8,901 bases of DNA from Modestobacter sp. (GTDB lineage: Bacteria; Actinomycetota; Actinomycetes; Mycobacteriales; Geodermatophilaceae), in assembly GCA_025963425.1 (NCBI GenBank), contig JAOPUQ010000273.1:1-8901 (forward strand), in the 5' to 3' direction. This document shows positions 1-6,232 of the stretch, piece after piece (the first letter of the stretch is position 1; each line of letters starts with the position of its first letter). Under the pieces are notes generated by a model. That model was not told where the DNA came from. It saw nothing but the letters and a program-made list of their open reading frames with translations, and did no database searches. The translations under genes were made by a program, and so were the position numbers.

Positions 1-308
1 GTGCAGAACCCGCACTGCAGGCCGTGCTCGGCGCGGAAGGCGGCCTGCATGGGGTGCAGCTCGCCGTCCGGGCCGGCCAGCCCTTCCAGCGTGGTGACCT
101 GCCCGCCGTCGGCCTGGGCGGCCAGCACGGTGCAGCTCTTCACGCTGAGCCCGTCGACGATGACCGTGCACGCCCCACAGGAGGTGGAGTCGCAGCCGAT
201 GTTGGTGGCCGTGAGCCCGCACGTCTCACGGAGGTAGTGGGCCAGCAGCAGCCGAGGTTCGACCTCGTCGGTGCGCTGCTGGCCGTTGACGGTGACCGAG
301 ACCTGCAT
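1..308 (-). CDS. Molybdenum hydroxylase small [2Fe-2S] subunit (CoxS-like), C-terminus off the window
   Basis: This is the small iron-sulfur subunit of an aerobic CO dehydrogenase/xanthine-dehydrogenase-family enzyme. It passes electrons from the molybdenum centre through two [2Fe-2S] clusters to the FAD subunit in the cytoplasm. The visible 102 residues begin MQVSVTVNGQ. They carry the plant-ferredoxin cluster cysteines C39, C44, C47 and C59 (GCDSTSCGAC, then a later Cys). The first CxxC of the second, helical cluster follows at C99 and C102 (LQCGFC), just before the left edge. Family members are about 150-165 residues, so roughly a third is missing because of the window boundary. The ATG at 308 shares its A with the TGA of the upstream large-subunit gene (TGATG), so translation is probably coupled. 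The flavin (CoxM-like) subunit may lie further left. The family is certain; the true substrate is unknown. Confidence 0.95.
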   Translation of the reverse strand, partial: MQVSVTVNGQQRTDEVEPRLLLAHYLRETCGLTATNIGCDSTSCGACTVIVDGLSVKSCTVLAAQADGGQVTTLEGLAGPDGELHPMQAAFRAEHGLQCGFC

Positions 309-2587
309 CAGATGCCTCCCTGCTGAGCCTGCTGGATCGCCCGGAACACCCGCATGGGGGTGGTGGGCATGTCGATGTGGCGCACGCCGAGGTGGGCCAC
401 GGCGTCGATGACGGCGTTCTGCACCGCCGGGGTGGAACCGATCGTCCCCGCCTCGCCGATGCCCTTGGCCCCCAGCGGGTTCATCGGCGTGGGGGTGGCC
501 ATCTCGACCAGCTCGAAGCTGGGCAGCTCGGTGGCCGAGACGAACGGGTAGTCGGCGAGGGTGCTGGTCTGCGGGTTGCCGTCCGCGTCGTAGAGGACCT
601 CCTCCAGCAGCGCCTGTGCGACGCCCTGGGCGATGCCGCCGTGCCGCTGGCCCTCGGCCAGCAGCGGGTTGACGATCGTGCCGGCGTCGTCGACCGCGAC
701 CAGCCGTACCACCTCGGCCTTGCCCGACTCCATGTCGCACTCGACGACCGCCACGTGCGCGCCGAAGGGGAACGTCGGCGCGTTGGCGTTGAACATGGTG
801 TTGACCAGCAGCGCCTCGTCACCGGCCAGCTCGGCGAAGGTGACGCCGACGCCCGGGGTCCCGCGCACGGCCAGCCCGGCCAGGCCCAGGTCGACGACGA
901 GGTCCCCGGGGTCGACCTCCAGCTTCTCGGCCGCCCGCCGCCGGGCCAGCTCGATGAGCTCGCCGGCGGCCTGGTGCACCGCCGCGCCGCCCTGCTGCAG
1001 GCTGCGTGAGCCCATCGTGCCCCCGCCCTGCGGCACCCGGTCGGTGTCGCCGTGCAGCACGGTGATCTTCTCCACCGGGATGCCGAGCTGGTCGCTGGCG
1101 ATCATCGCCCAGGCCGTGGCGTGACCCTGCCCGTGCGGGGACGTCCCGGTGAGCACGGTCGCCGTGCCGTCCGGGTGGACCTCGAGCTCGGCGGCCTCCT
1201 TGGTCCCGGCGCCGTTGTCGGCCCCGGTGATCTCCACGTAGACCGACAGCCCGATGCCCAGCTGGCGGACGTCGCCGGCCTCCCGCCGGCGGGCCTGCTC
1301 CGCACGCAGGTCGGGATAGCCGGCCGCCGCGAGCGCCTTGTCGAGCGCCGCGGTGTAGTCGCCGTTGTCGTAGGTGGCGCCCATCGGCGTCGTGTGCGGC
1401 TCGGAGAACGCCGGCAGCAGGTTCTTCCGGCGCACGTCGGCCGGGTCCATCCCGATCTCCGCGGCGAACAGGTCGATCGCCCGCTCGACGGCGGCGGTGG
1501 CCTCGGGCCGGCCGGCACCCCGGTAGGCACCGATCGACGTGGTGGTGGTGGCCAGCGCGCGCCCCTGGGAGTGCACCTTGGGGAAGCCGTAGACGCCTGG
1601 TGCCATCAGCATGGTGAGCGTGGGCAGCACGGCGCCGATCCGGGGGTAGGCGCCGCAGTCCTGGTCGAAGACCAGGCTGTAGGCCTCCACCGTGCCGTCC
1701 CGGCGTCCACCGATGGTGACCACCTGGTCCTGCCCCCGGCCGTGCAGCATGCCGACCAGGTTCTCCGAGCGGCTCTCCGCCCAGCGGACGGGCCGACCGA
1801 CGTGGCGGGCGAGCCAGGCAACGAACGCGTACTCCGGGTCCGCGCCGATCTTCGCGCCGAACCCGCCCCCGACGTCGGGGGTGATCAGGTGGATCAGGTC
1901 GGGGTCCATCTCCAGCCAGTCGCCGAGCTGGCCGCGCGCCTGCTGCGCACCCTGGTTGGTGCACCAGACGGTGACCCGGCCGTCCTCACCCCAGGCGGCC
2001 GCTGCAGCGCGGGTCTCCAGGGGCACGGGCGCGACCCGCTGGTTGACCAGCGCCTGGGTGACGACGACCTCGCAACCGGCGAAGAAGTCCGCCGGCGCGG
2101 GCTCGCCGAAGGCGGCCATCAGGTTGGTGCCCGCCTCGGGGAAGAGCAGCACCTCGTCCTTGGCGGCCTCGGCCGTGCCGACCACCGCGGGGAGGGGGTC
2201 GATGTCGACGGCCACCATCTCGGCGGCGTCCTCACCCTGGTAACGCTCTTCGGTGAGCACCACGGCAATCGGGTCACCGACGAAGCGGACCCGGTCCGAC
2301 GCCAGCCACGGCCGCGTCATCGCCGGGTTGATGAAGGGGAAGGGCGGCGGCAGCGGGACGAGGTCGGAGACGTCCGCGGCGGTCACCACCGCGACCACCC
2401 CCGGCGCCTCGAGCGCTGCCGACGTGTCGACCGACAGCAGCCGGCCGTGCGCCACCTGGGACCGCACGAACGTCGCGTGCAGCGCGCCGGTCAGCCGATC
2501 GTCGGTCAGGTCATCGGTGTAGGTAGCCCCGCGGGTGAGGAACAGCGGGTCCTCCGTGCGGACAACCCTGGTACCCAGGATGCTCAT
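308..2587 (-). CDS. Molybdenum hydroxylase large catalytic subunit, form II CoxL-like
   Basis: This is the molybdopterin-cytosine-dinucleotide-binding catalytic subunit of the xanthine oxidase/CO dehydrogenase family, 759 residues, the usual length. The N-terminal a/b hammerhead domain covers about residues 15-135, and the rest is the Mo-binding part. Visible motifs are VGGGFGAK (239-246), the active-site loop AYRGAGR (354-360), HGQGHAT (485-491) and GIGEAG (709-714), with E712 as the conserved base near molybdenum. True form I CO dehydrogenases have AYxCSFR with a cysteine for the Mo-Cu site. This one has AYRGAGR, so it belongs to form II (BMS type), whose members often hydroxylate other substrates such as N-heterocycles or aldehydes. 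CO oxidation should not be assumed. The ATG at 2587 is chosen because it starts the family N-terminus (MSILGTRVVR) and follows GGAAGG by 7 bases. The frame stays open to 2974, but that stretch is low-complexity and overlaps the divergent transporter. The order large-then-small differs from coxMSL. Confidence 0.95.
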   Translation of the reverse strand: MSILGTRVVRTEDPLFLTRGATYTDDLTDDRLTGALHATFVRSQVAHGRLLSVDTSAALEAPGVVAVVTAADVSDLVPLPPPFPFINPAMTRPWLASDRVRFVGDPIAVVLTEERYQGEDAAEMVAVDIDPLPAVVGTAEAAKDEVLLFPEAGTNLMAAFGEPAPADFFAGCEVVVTQALVNQRVAPVPLETRAAAAAWGEDGRVTVWCTNQGAQQARGQLGDWLEMDPDLIHLITPDVGGGFGAKIGADPEYAFVAWLARHVGRPVRWAESRSENLVGMLHGRGQDQVVTIGGRRDGTVEAYSLVFDQDCGAYPRIGAVLPTLTMLMAPGVYGFPKVHSQGRALATTTTSIGAYRGAGRPEATAAVERAIDLFAAEIGMDPADVRRKNLLPAFSEPHTTPMGATYDNGDYTAALDKALAAAGYPDLRAEQARRREAGDVRQLGIGLSVYVEITGADNGAGTKEAAELEVHPDGTATVLTGTSPHGQGHATAWAMIASDQLGIPVEKITVLHGDTDRVPQGGGTMGSRSLQQGGAAVHQAAGELIELARRRAAEKLEVDPGDLVVDLGLAGLAVRGTPGVGVTFAELAGDEALLVNTMFNANAPTFPFGAHVAVVECDMESGKAEVVRLVAVDDAGTIVNPLLAEGQRHGGIAQGVAQALLEEVLYDADGNPQTSTLADYPFVSATELPSFELVEMATPTPMNPLGAKGIGEAGTIGSTPAVQNAVIDAVAHLGVRHIDMPTTPMRVFRAIQQAQQGGI

Positions 2588-2690
2588 GCGCCAGCCTTCC
2601 GTCGTTTCGCGAACCTGCGCCCACTCAACCAGGTGCTTGTGACGACAACCACAGGGCGTGCTACGGATCGGGATGTGATCTGCTCCCGGG
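2588..2690. promoter_or_regulatory. Divergent intergenic region between hydroxylase operon and transporter
   Basis: This 103-base spacer must carry the promoters of both the leftward molybdenum hydroxylase operon and the rightward transporter. It contains a short interrupted palindrome, TTGT-GACG-ACAA (2637-2648), near its centre, which could be part of an operator. A weak rightward promoter reading is TTGTGA (2637-2642) and TACGGA (2662-2667) with a 19-base gap, longer than ideal. No clear -10/-35 pair was found for the leftward operon. The shared spacer suggests coordinated control, but no regulator gene is in the window to match it. Confidence 0.35.
2595..2600 (-). promoter_or_regulatory. 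Ribosome binding site that fixes the start of the large-subunit gene
   Basis: On the minus strand GGAAGG lies 7 bases before the ATG at 2587. It supports a 759-residue large subunit rather than the longer open frame that continues upstream to 2974. Confidence 0.7.
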
Positions 2691-3935
2691 GTGCGGGATC
2701 GGGCAGGTGCGGGTCGGTCGCGGGGTGCCGCGGCGCTCCTGGTGGCCGCGGTGGTCGTCGTCGCGCTGAACCAGCGGCCGGCCGTGGTCGGCGTCGCCCC
2801 GGTGCTGCGCGACCTGCGGGCCGACACCGGGCTCACCAGTGCGCTGGCCGGCCTGCTCACCGCGCTGCCCGTGCTGTGCTTCGGCGCGTTCGCCCCGTTC
2901 GCGCCCCGGCTGGCCCGCCGGATCGGCCTGGAGGCCGCCGTCTCGGGCTCGCTGGTGCTGCTGGCCGGCGGCATCGCCCTGCGGCTGCTCAGCCCGGTGG
3001 CCCTGCTCTACGCCGGCAGCCTCATCGCCGGGGCGGCCATCGCGGTCGCCAACGTGCTGATGCCGGCCTACATCAAGCGGGAGTTCCACCGCCCCGGCAC
3101 GGTGATGGGCCTGTACTCGGCCGCGCTGAACGCCGGCGCCGCGGCCGCGGCCGGGCTCACCGTGCCGATCGGGGTGGCGCTGGGCGTCGACTGGCGGGTC
3201 GCGCTGGGCTCCTGGCTGCTGCTGGCGGTGGCCGGCCTGGCCCTGTGGCTGCCGGTGGCCGGGGTGCGCCACGACCGCACGTCGGCCGAGCCCCCGGGCG
3301 CCGGGGCGTGGTCGTTGCTGCGCACCCCGCTCGCCTGCCAGGTCACGCTCTTCCTGGGTCTGCAGAGCGTGCAGTTCTACTCGGTCAGCGCCTGGCTGCC
3401 CACCCTGCTGGCCGACGCCGGGGTGCCGGTCGGCAAGGGCGGCCTGCTGCTGGCGGTGTCCAACATCGTCGGCGCGGCCGGGGCGCTGCTCGCGCCGGCC
3501 CAGGCCGGCCGGATGCGGAACCAGCGGCCGCTGGTGGCCGTGGTCCTGCTGGCCTACGTGGGCGGGCTGACCGGGCTGTTGGTGACGCCGTCGGCGGGGA
3601 CGTTCCTGTGGGTGGCCCTGTTCGGCCTCGCCCAGGGCGGCGGGTTCGCTCTGGCCCTGACGCTGATCGTGCTGCGCAGCGCGACCCCGCTGGTCGCGGC
3701 CGGGCTCGGCGGTGTGGCCCAGTGCCTGGGCTACCTGCTCGCCGCGGCGGGACCGGTGGTGGTGGGCGCCCTGCACGACCTCACCGGCGGCTGGTCGTGG
3801 CCCCTCGCGCTGCTGCTGGTCCTGCTGCTGCCGATGGCGTGGGCCGGGTGGGGCGCCGCCCGGGACGCCGTCCTCGGTGCCGGGAGCCGGACGCCGACCG
3901 TGCCGGCCGGGTCGGGACCGGCACCCGCCTCCTGA
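2691..3935 (+). CDS. MFS transporter, CynX/NimT family
   Basis: This is a 414-residue inner-membrane major facilitator protein with about 12 hydrophobic segments between residues 13 and 388. It has a longer polar link around 192-210 between the two six-helix halves. Family signs are the N-terminal NQRPAVVGVAPVL (27-39; usually NLRPA), the motif-A-like APRLARRIG (71-79), the segment NVLMPAYIKREF (121-132) and FYSVSAWLPTLL (229-240). These are typical of the cyanate/2-nitroimidazole (CynX/NimT) group, whose real substrates are mostly unknown. The GTG at 2691 is the first start after an in-frame TGA at 2676. There is no strong Shine-Dalgarno, so a slightly later start or a nearly leaderless message is possible. 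The gene is divergent from the molybdenum hydroxylase operon, so import of that enzyme's substrate or export of its product is a reasonable guess. It converges on the P450 gene with a 9-base gap. Confidence 0.9.
   Translation: MRDRAGAGRSRGAAALLVAAVVVVALNQRPAVVGVAPVLRDLRADTGLTSALAGLLTALPVLCFGAFAPFAPRLARRIGLEAAVSGSLVLLAGGIALRLLSPVALLYAGSLIAGAAIAVANVLMPAYIKREFHRPGTVMGLYSAALNAGAAAAAGLTVPIGVALGVDWRVALGSWLLLAVAGLALWLPVAGVRHDRTSAEPPGAGAWSLLRTPLACQVTLFLGLQSVQFYSVSAWLPTLLADAGVPVGKGGLLLAVSNIVGAAGALLAPAQAGRMRNQRPLVAVVLLAYVGGLTGLLVTPSAGTFLWVALFGLAQGGGFALALTLIVLRSATPLVAAGLGGVAQCLGYLLAAAGPVVVGALHDLTGGWSWPLALLLVLLLPMAWAGWGAARDAVLGAGSRTPTVPAGSGPAPAS
3900..3924. terminator. Inverted repeat at the convergent transporter/P450 ends
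   Basis: A perfect 7-bp stem, GTGCCGG (3900-3906) with CCGGCAC (3918-3924), encloses an 11-base loop. It lies inside the last codons of the transporter and starts 20 bases beyond the P450 stop, so it could stop the P450 transcript. There is no T-tract, as is common in actinobacteria. It may instead be chance pairing in very GC-rich coding DNA. Confidence 0.3.
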
Positions 3936-3944
3936 CCTGCCCCC

Positions 3945-5264
3945 TCAGCACAGGGTGACCGGGAGGTGCTCGAAGCCGCGCAGGGTCTGCAGTTCGCGGC
4001 GGACCGGGGTGCCGGCGACCTGGAGCCCCGGGAAGCGCTCGGCGAGCGTCCGCAGCCCGACCACCGCCTCCAGCCGCGCGAGCCCCGCCCCGAGGCAGTA
4101 GTGGGCGCCCCCGGAGAAGGCCAGGTGCTCCCGGGCGTTGCCGCGCGTGACGTCGAACCTCGCCGGCTCGTCGAACAGCGCCGGGTCACGGTTGGCAGCC
4201 CCGAGCAGCAGGGTGACCCGCGTCCCGGCCGGCAGGTCCCGACCGGCCACCTGCACGTCGGCGGTGGCGCTGCGCCCGGTGATCTGCACCGGGCTGTCGT
4301 GACGCAGCACCTCTTCGACGGCCGCCGGCCAGCCGGTGGGGTCGGCGACCAGCGTGTCCCACTGGTCGCGGTGCCCGTCGAGCAGGATCACTGCGTTGCC
4401 CAGGAGGTTGACGGTGGTCTCGAAGCCCGCTCCCAGCAGGAGCATCACCGTGGCCTGCAGCTCACGGTCGGTCAGCGCCTCCTCCCCCGTCAGACCCACC
4501 AGCTGGCTGACCAGGTCGTCGCCGGGGTGGCGGCGGAGCCGGTCGAAGTGGCTCCGGAGGAAGCCGTGCATCTCGCGCAGTGCCCGCTCCGCGGCGGCGT
4601 AGCGCAGGAAGGGGAGCCCGGGGTCCAGCGTGGCCGCCGCGGCGCCGCCCCACCGCAGGAAGTCCTCCCGGCGGTCGACGGGCACGCCGAGCATCTCGGC
4701 GATCACGAGGACCGGCAGCTGGGCTGCGTAGCCGGCGACCAGGTCGACCGGCCCCGTGCGGTGCCCGAGCTGGTCGAGGAGCGCGTCGGCCGTCGCCTGC
4801 ACCAGCGGCTCGAAGGCCGCCGTCGCCCTCGGGGTGAAGGCCCGGCTGACCAGCCGGCGGTAGCGGGTGTGGTCCGGTGGGTCGACGACCAGCATCGAGG
4901 GCGGGTCGGCGACGCCGCTCGTGTCCGGCTCGTCGGCCATCCGCAGCCCCCACTGCAGCCAGCGGGGCGCTGTCGAGCGGTCCCAGCCGACCCCGAAGGC
5001 GCCGGAGCGCAGCACCTCGGTGGCGACCGCGTGGGACGTGGTGACCATCCCCAGGCTGCTCGGGGTGAGCGGGCCACGCGCCCGAAGCTCCTCGTAGAGG
5101 GGATGCGGGTCGATCCGCTGGCCGGGTTCGCGCAGGAGCCGGCCGACCAGGTCACCGCGACGGGCGGCCCGGGAGAGGTACACGGCCGGGAGGCCGTGCC
5201 GGAGGCCCCAGCGCAGCGCGGTGCGGGGACCGGGCGCGGACCGGACCCGCGACGGGAGTGCCAT
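3945..5264 (-). CDS. Cytochrome P450, soluble bacterial type
   Basis: This is a heme-thiolate monooxygenase of 439 residues, slightly longer than the usual 400-420 because of a basic N-terminal stretch of about 40 residues. Landmarks in order are the C-helix region DPPDHTRYRRLVSRAFTP (128-145), the oxygen-activating I-helix motif GAGFETT (278-284, acid E282, T283/T284), the ExxR pair E318/R321 (EEVLR), and the heme loop FSGGAHYCLGAGLA (383-396) with C390 as the proximal ligand. All catalytic residues are intact. The ATG at 5264 is preceded by GAGAGG with 6 bases between. No transmembrane anchor stands out, so it is probably cytosolic and needs a ferredoxin and ferredoxin reductase, which are not in this window. 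Substrate and CYP family cannot be set from sequence reading alone. It stands alone, converging on the transporter with 9 bases between the stops. Confidence 0.97.
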   Translation of the reverse strand: MALPSRVRSAPGPRTALRWGLRHGLPAVYLSRAARRGDLVGRLLREPGQRIDPHPLYEELRARGPLTPSSLGMVTTSHAVATEVLRSGAFGVGWDRSTAPRWLQWGLRMADEPDTSGVADPPSMLVVDPPDHTRYRRLVSRAFTPRATAAFEPLVQATADALLDQLGHRTGPVDLVAGYAAQLPVLVIAEMLGVPVDRREDFLRWGGAAAATLDPGLPFLRYAAAERALREMHGFLRSHFDRLRRHPGDDLVSQLVGLTGEEALTDRELQATVMLLLGAGFETTVNLLGNAVILLDGHRDQWDTLVADPTGWPAAVEEVLRHDSPVQITGRSATADVQVAGRDLPAGTRVTLLLGAANRDPALFDEPARFDVTRGNAREHLAFSGGAHYCLGAGLARLEAVVGLRTLAERFPGLQVAGTPVRRELQTLRGFEHLPVTLC

Positions 5265-5369
5265 TCCGCACCTCTCAGCCGCCGCGCGGCCCGCGGCGGG
5301 AGCGGCGGCTGCGGCGCAACGTCGGCGGCAGTCTGACAGGGCGGCGGGGCGGAGCAGCTCCGCGGACCG

Positions 5370-5400
5370 GAGGCGCCGCCCGGGGTGCGGACGGCGCCTC
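5370..5400 (-). terminator. Candidate terminator hairpin downstream of the small acidic gene
   Basis: A perfect 9-bp inverted repeat, GAGGCGCCG (5370-5378) and CGGCGCCTC (5392-5400), has a 13-base loop. It begins 20 bases past the stop of the 52-residue gene, in the 156-base spacer before the P450 gene. There is no T-tract. The position suggests transcript termination of the ATPase/small-gene unit and separation from the P450. A second short palindrome, GGAGC-A-GCTCC, lies at 5351-5361. Confidence 0.45.
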
Positions 5401-5420
5401 GGGTGAGGCAGCGCCCGGCG

Positions 5421-5579
5421 CTACTGCTGCGGCGCCTGCGACGGGTCACCGTCCCAGTCCTTGCCCGCCTCGGCGGCGTGCTCGGAGGCGCTGTCGGTCG
5501 ACCCGGCGACGGCCTCGACCATCTCGGCGTCGGTGAGCTGCTCGCCGGCGGCTTCCACGTTGCTGCTGGGCTCGGTCAT
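5421..5579 (-). CDS. Small acidic protein of 52 residues, function unknown
   Basis: I do not recognise this gene. The ATG at 5579 has an excellent Shine-Dalgarno, GAAGGAG (5588-5594 on the minus strand), ending 8 bases before it, and the frame ends in TAG at 5421. The product begins MTEPSSNVEA and ends GDPSQAPQQ. It has 12 Asp/Glu against a single Lys, no Cys and one Trp (W42). It is rich in Ala, Ser, Glu and Gly and has no hydrophobic segment, so it is probably an intrinsically disordered cytosolic protein. It lies 76 bases downstream of the repaired end of the HATPase gene on the same strand and is likely co-transcribed. In the unrepaired middle frame of that gene, the stop TGA (5576-5578) overlaps this ATG as ATGA. 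A partner or substrate of the ATPase is possible but unproven. Confidence 0.7.
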   Translation of the reverse strand: MTEPSSNVEAAGEQLTDAEMVEAVAGSTDSASEHAAEAGKDWDGDPSQAPQQ

Positions 5580-5655
5580 CGCGACGACTCCTTCGTCCGG
5601 CGGTCTCGGTCCCCTGACCCGTCCCCGCCGCGGGCCGACGGCAAACTCCCGGCGG

Positions 5656-6047
5656 TCAGCGGGCGGCCGGGCCCAGGTCGAACCAGACCCGCTTGCCGCC
5701 GTCGTGGTCCCTCCACGCCCCAGCGCTCCGCGATCGCGGCGACCAGCTGCAGCCCGCGGCCGCGCGTGCTCTCGCCGGAGAGCTCCCGGACGACGGGGCG
5801 GATCGCCGAGCTGTCGGCCACGGCGATCCGCAGCCACCCGTCGGACAGCGCCACCTCCAGGCCCAGGCTCGCGTCCCCGTCGACGTGGTCGACCACGTTG
5901 GCCACGAGCTCGGTGACCAGCAGCTCGGCGTCCTGGTGGTCCTGCGGGCCACCCCAGGCGCTGAGCACCTCACGGACCACCCGGCGCGCGGCGACCACGC
6001 CGCGCGGGGTCGCCGGGCAGGTCGAAACGCGCGTTCCGGGTCGACAT
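5656..6047 (-). pseudogene. Anti-sigma-factor-like HATPase (RsbW/SpoIIAB type), broken by two +1 frameshifts
   Basis: The family is the GHKL ATP-binding/serine kinase group (HATPase_c_2), which in actinobacteria regulates sigma factors or anti-anti-sigma factors. The reading needs three frames. An ATG at 6047 with GGAGG 5 bases upstream gives MSTRNARFDLPGDP. The next frame gives GVVAARRVVREVLSAWG through GRGLQLVAAIAERWGVE. A third frame gives HDGGKRVWFDLGPAAR and TGA at 5656-5658. Removing one base near 5998-6009 and one G from GAGGGACC (C run at 5709-5711) restores a 129-residue protein, the normal size. It then shows the N-box ELVANVVDH (46-54), an ADSS in place of the usual DxG (77-80), and G2 GRGLQLV (96-102). 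The flanking residues fit the family perfectly across both joins, so the shifts are recent or are sequence errors. Programmed frameshifting is less likely. Without repair, the middle frame ends at 5576. Confidence 0.8.
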
Positions 6048-6081
6048 CGCCGCCTCCGCCCGGGACGTGGGGAGGCGGCGA
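6047..6081 (-). promoter_or_regulatory. Inverted repeat that would sequester the ATPase ribosome binding site
   Basis: An 11-bp perfect inverted repeat has arms 6047-6057 and 6071-6081 and a 13-base loop (6058-6070). In the leftward message the 3' arm holds GGAGG, the spacer and the A of the ATG start. The 5' arm holds the complementary CCTCC. Ten of the eleven pairs are G-C or C-G apart from one A-U, so the hairpin should be very stable and could block initiation unless it is opened. The pairing is seen directly; the control function is inferred. Confidence 0.45.
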
Positions 6082-6096
6082 CCGGGAGACCCTGTT

Positions 6097-6153
6097 CCGT
6101 TGCACGATGATGCTGGCTGCCCCGGTGAAGCGCAACGGCCGTTGCGTGCAACG
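6097..6153. promoter_or_regulatory. Cluster of CCGTTGC half-sites with a perfect 16-bp palindrome (candidate operator)
   Basis: Four related half-sites lie in the divergent spacer: CCGTTGC (6097-6103), its inverse GCAACGG (6132-6138), CCGTTGC (6139-6145) and the inverse GCAACG (6148-6153, differing in the last base). The middle two form the perfect palindrome CGCAACGGCCGTTGCG (6131-6146). The last two form CGTTGC-GT-GCAACG (6140-6153). The last three half-sites are spaced 8 bases apart centre to centre. The layout resembles an operator for a dimeric HTH protein, and the adjacent HTH gene is the obvious candidate, which is an inference. Confidence 0.5.
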
Positions 6154-6167
6154 CCCGTTCTGTTCGG

Positions 6168-6173
6168 TAGCGT
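6168..6173 (+). promoter_or_regulatory. Weak candidate -10 element for the HTH gene
   Basis: TAGCGT fits the actinobacterial TAnnnT -10 pattern and lies about 60 bases before the GTG start. TTGCGT (6142-6147), overlapping the palindrome cluster, could serve as the -35, but the 20-base gap is longer than ideal. If real, a bound operator would cover the -35 and repress. Confidence 0.2.
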
Positions 6174-6232
6174 CCCGTGCGAAGCACGTCGGACAGCGCC
6201 CCGACACCCCTGACCACGGAGGTGCGACGACC

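Noticed and set aside
2588..2974. N-terminal extension of the large-subunit frame by 129 residues upstream of the ATG at 2587
   Set aside because: It is low-complexity Arg/Ala/Thr sequence, antisense to the transporter, and does not match the family. The ATG at 2587 has a ribosome binding site and the correct N-terminus.
1052..3958. 968-residue open frame on the plus strand
   Set aside because: It runs antisense through the large-subunit gene and out of frame through the transporter. Its composition is the Gly/Arg/Asp-rich pattern of a GC-bias shadow.
5693..6232. Upstream extension of the HTH protein frame
   Set aside because: It is antisense to the ATPase core. The GTG at 6233 has a clear GGAGG, and protein-like sequence begins there.
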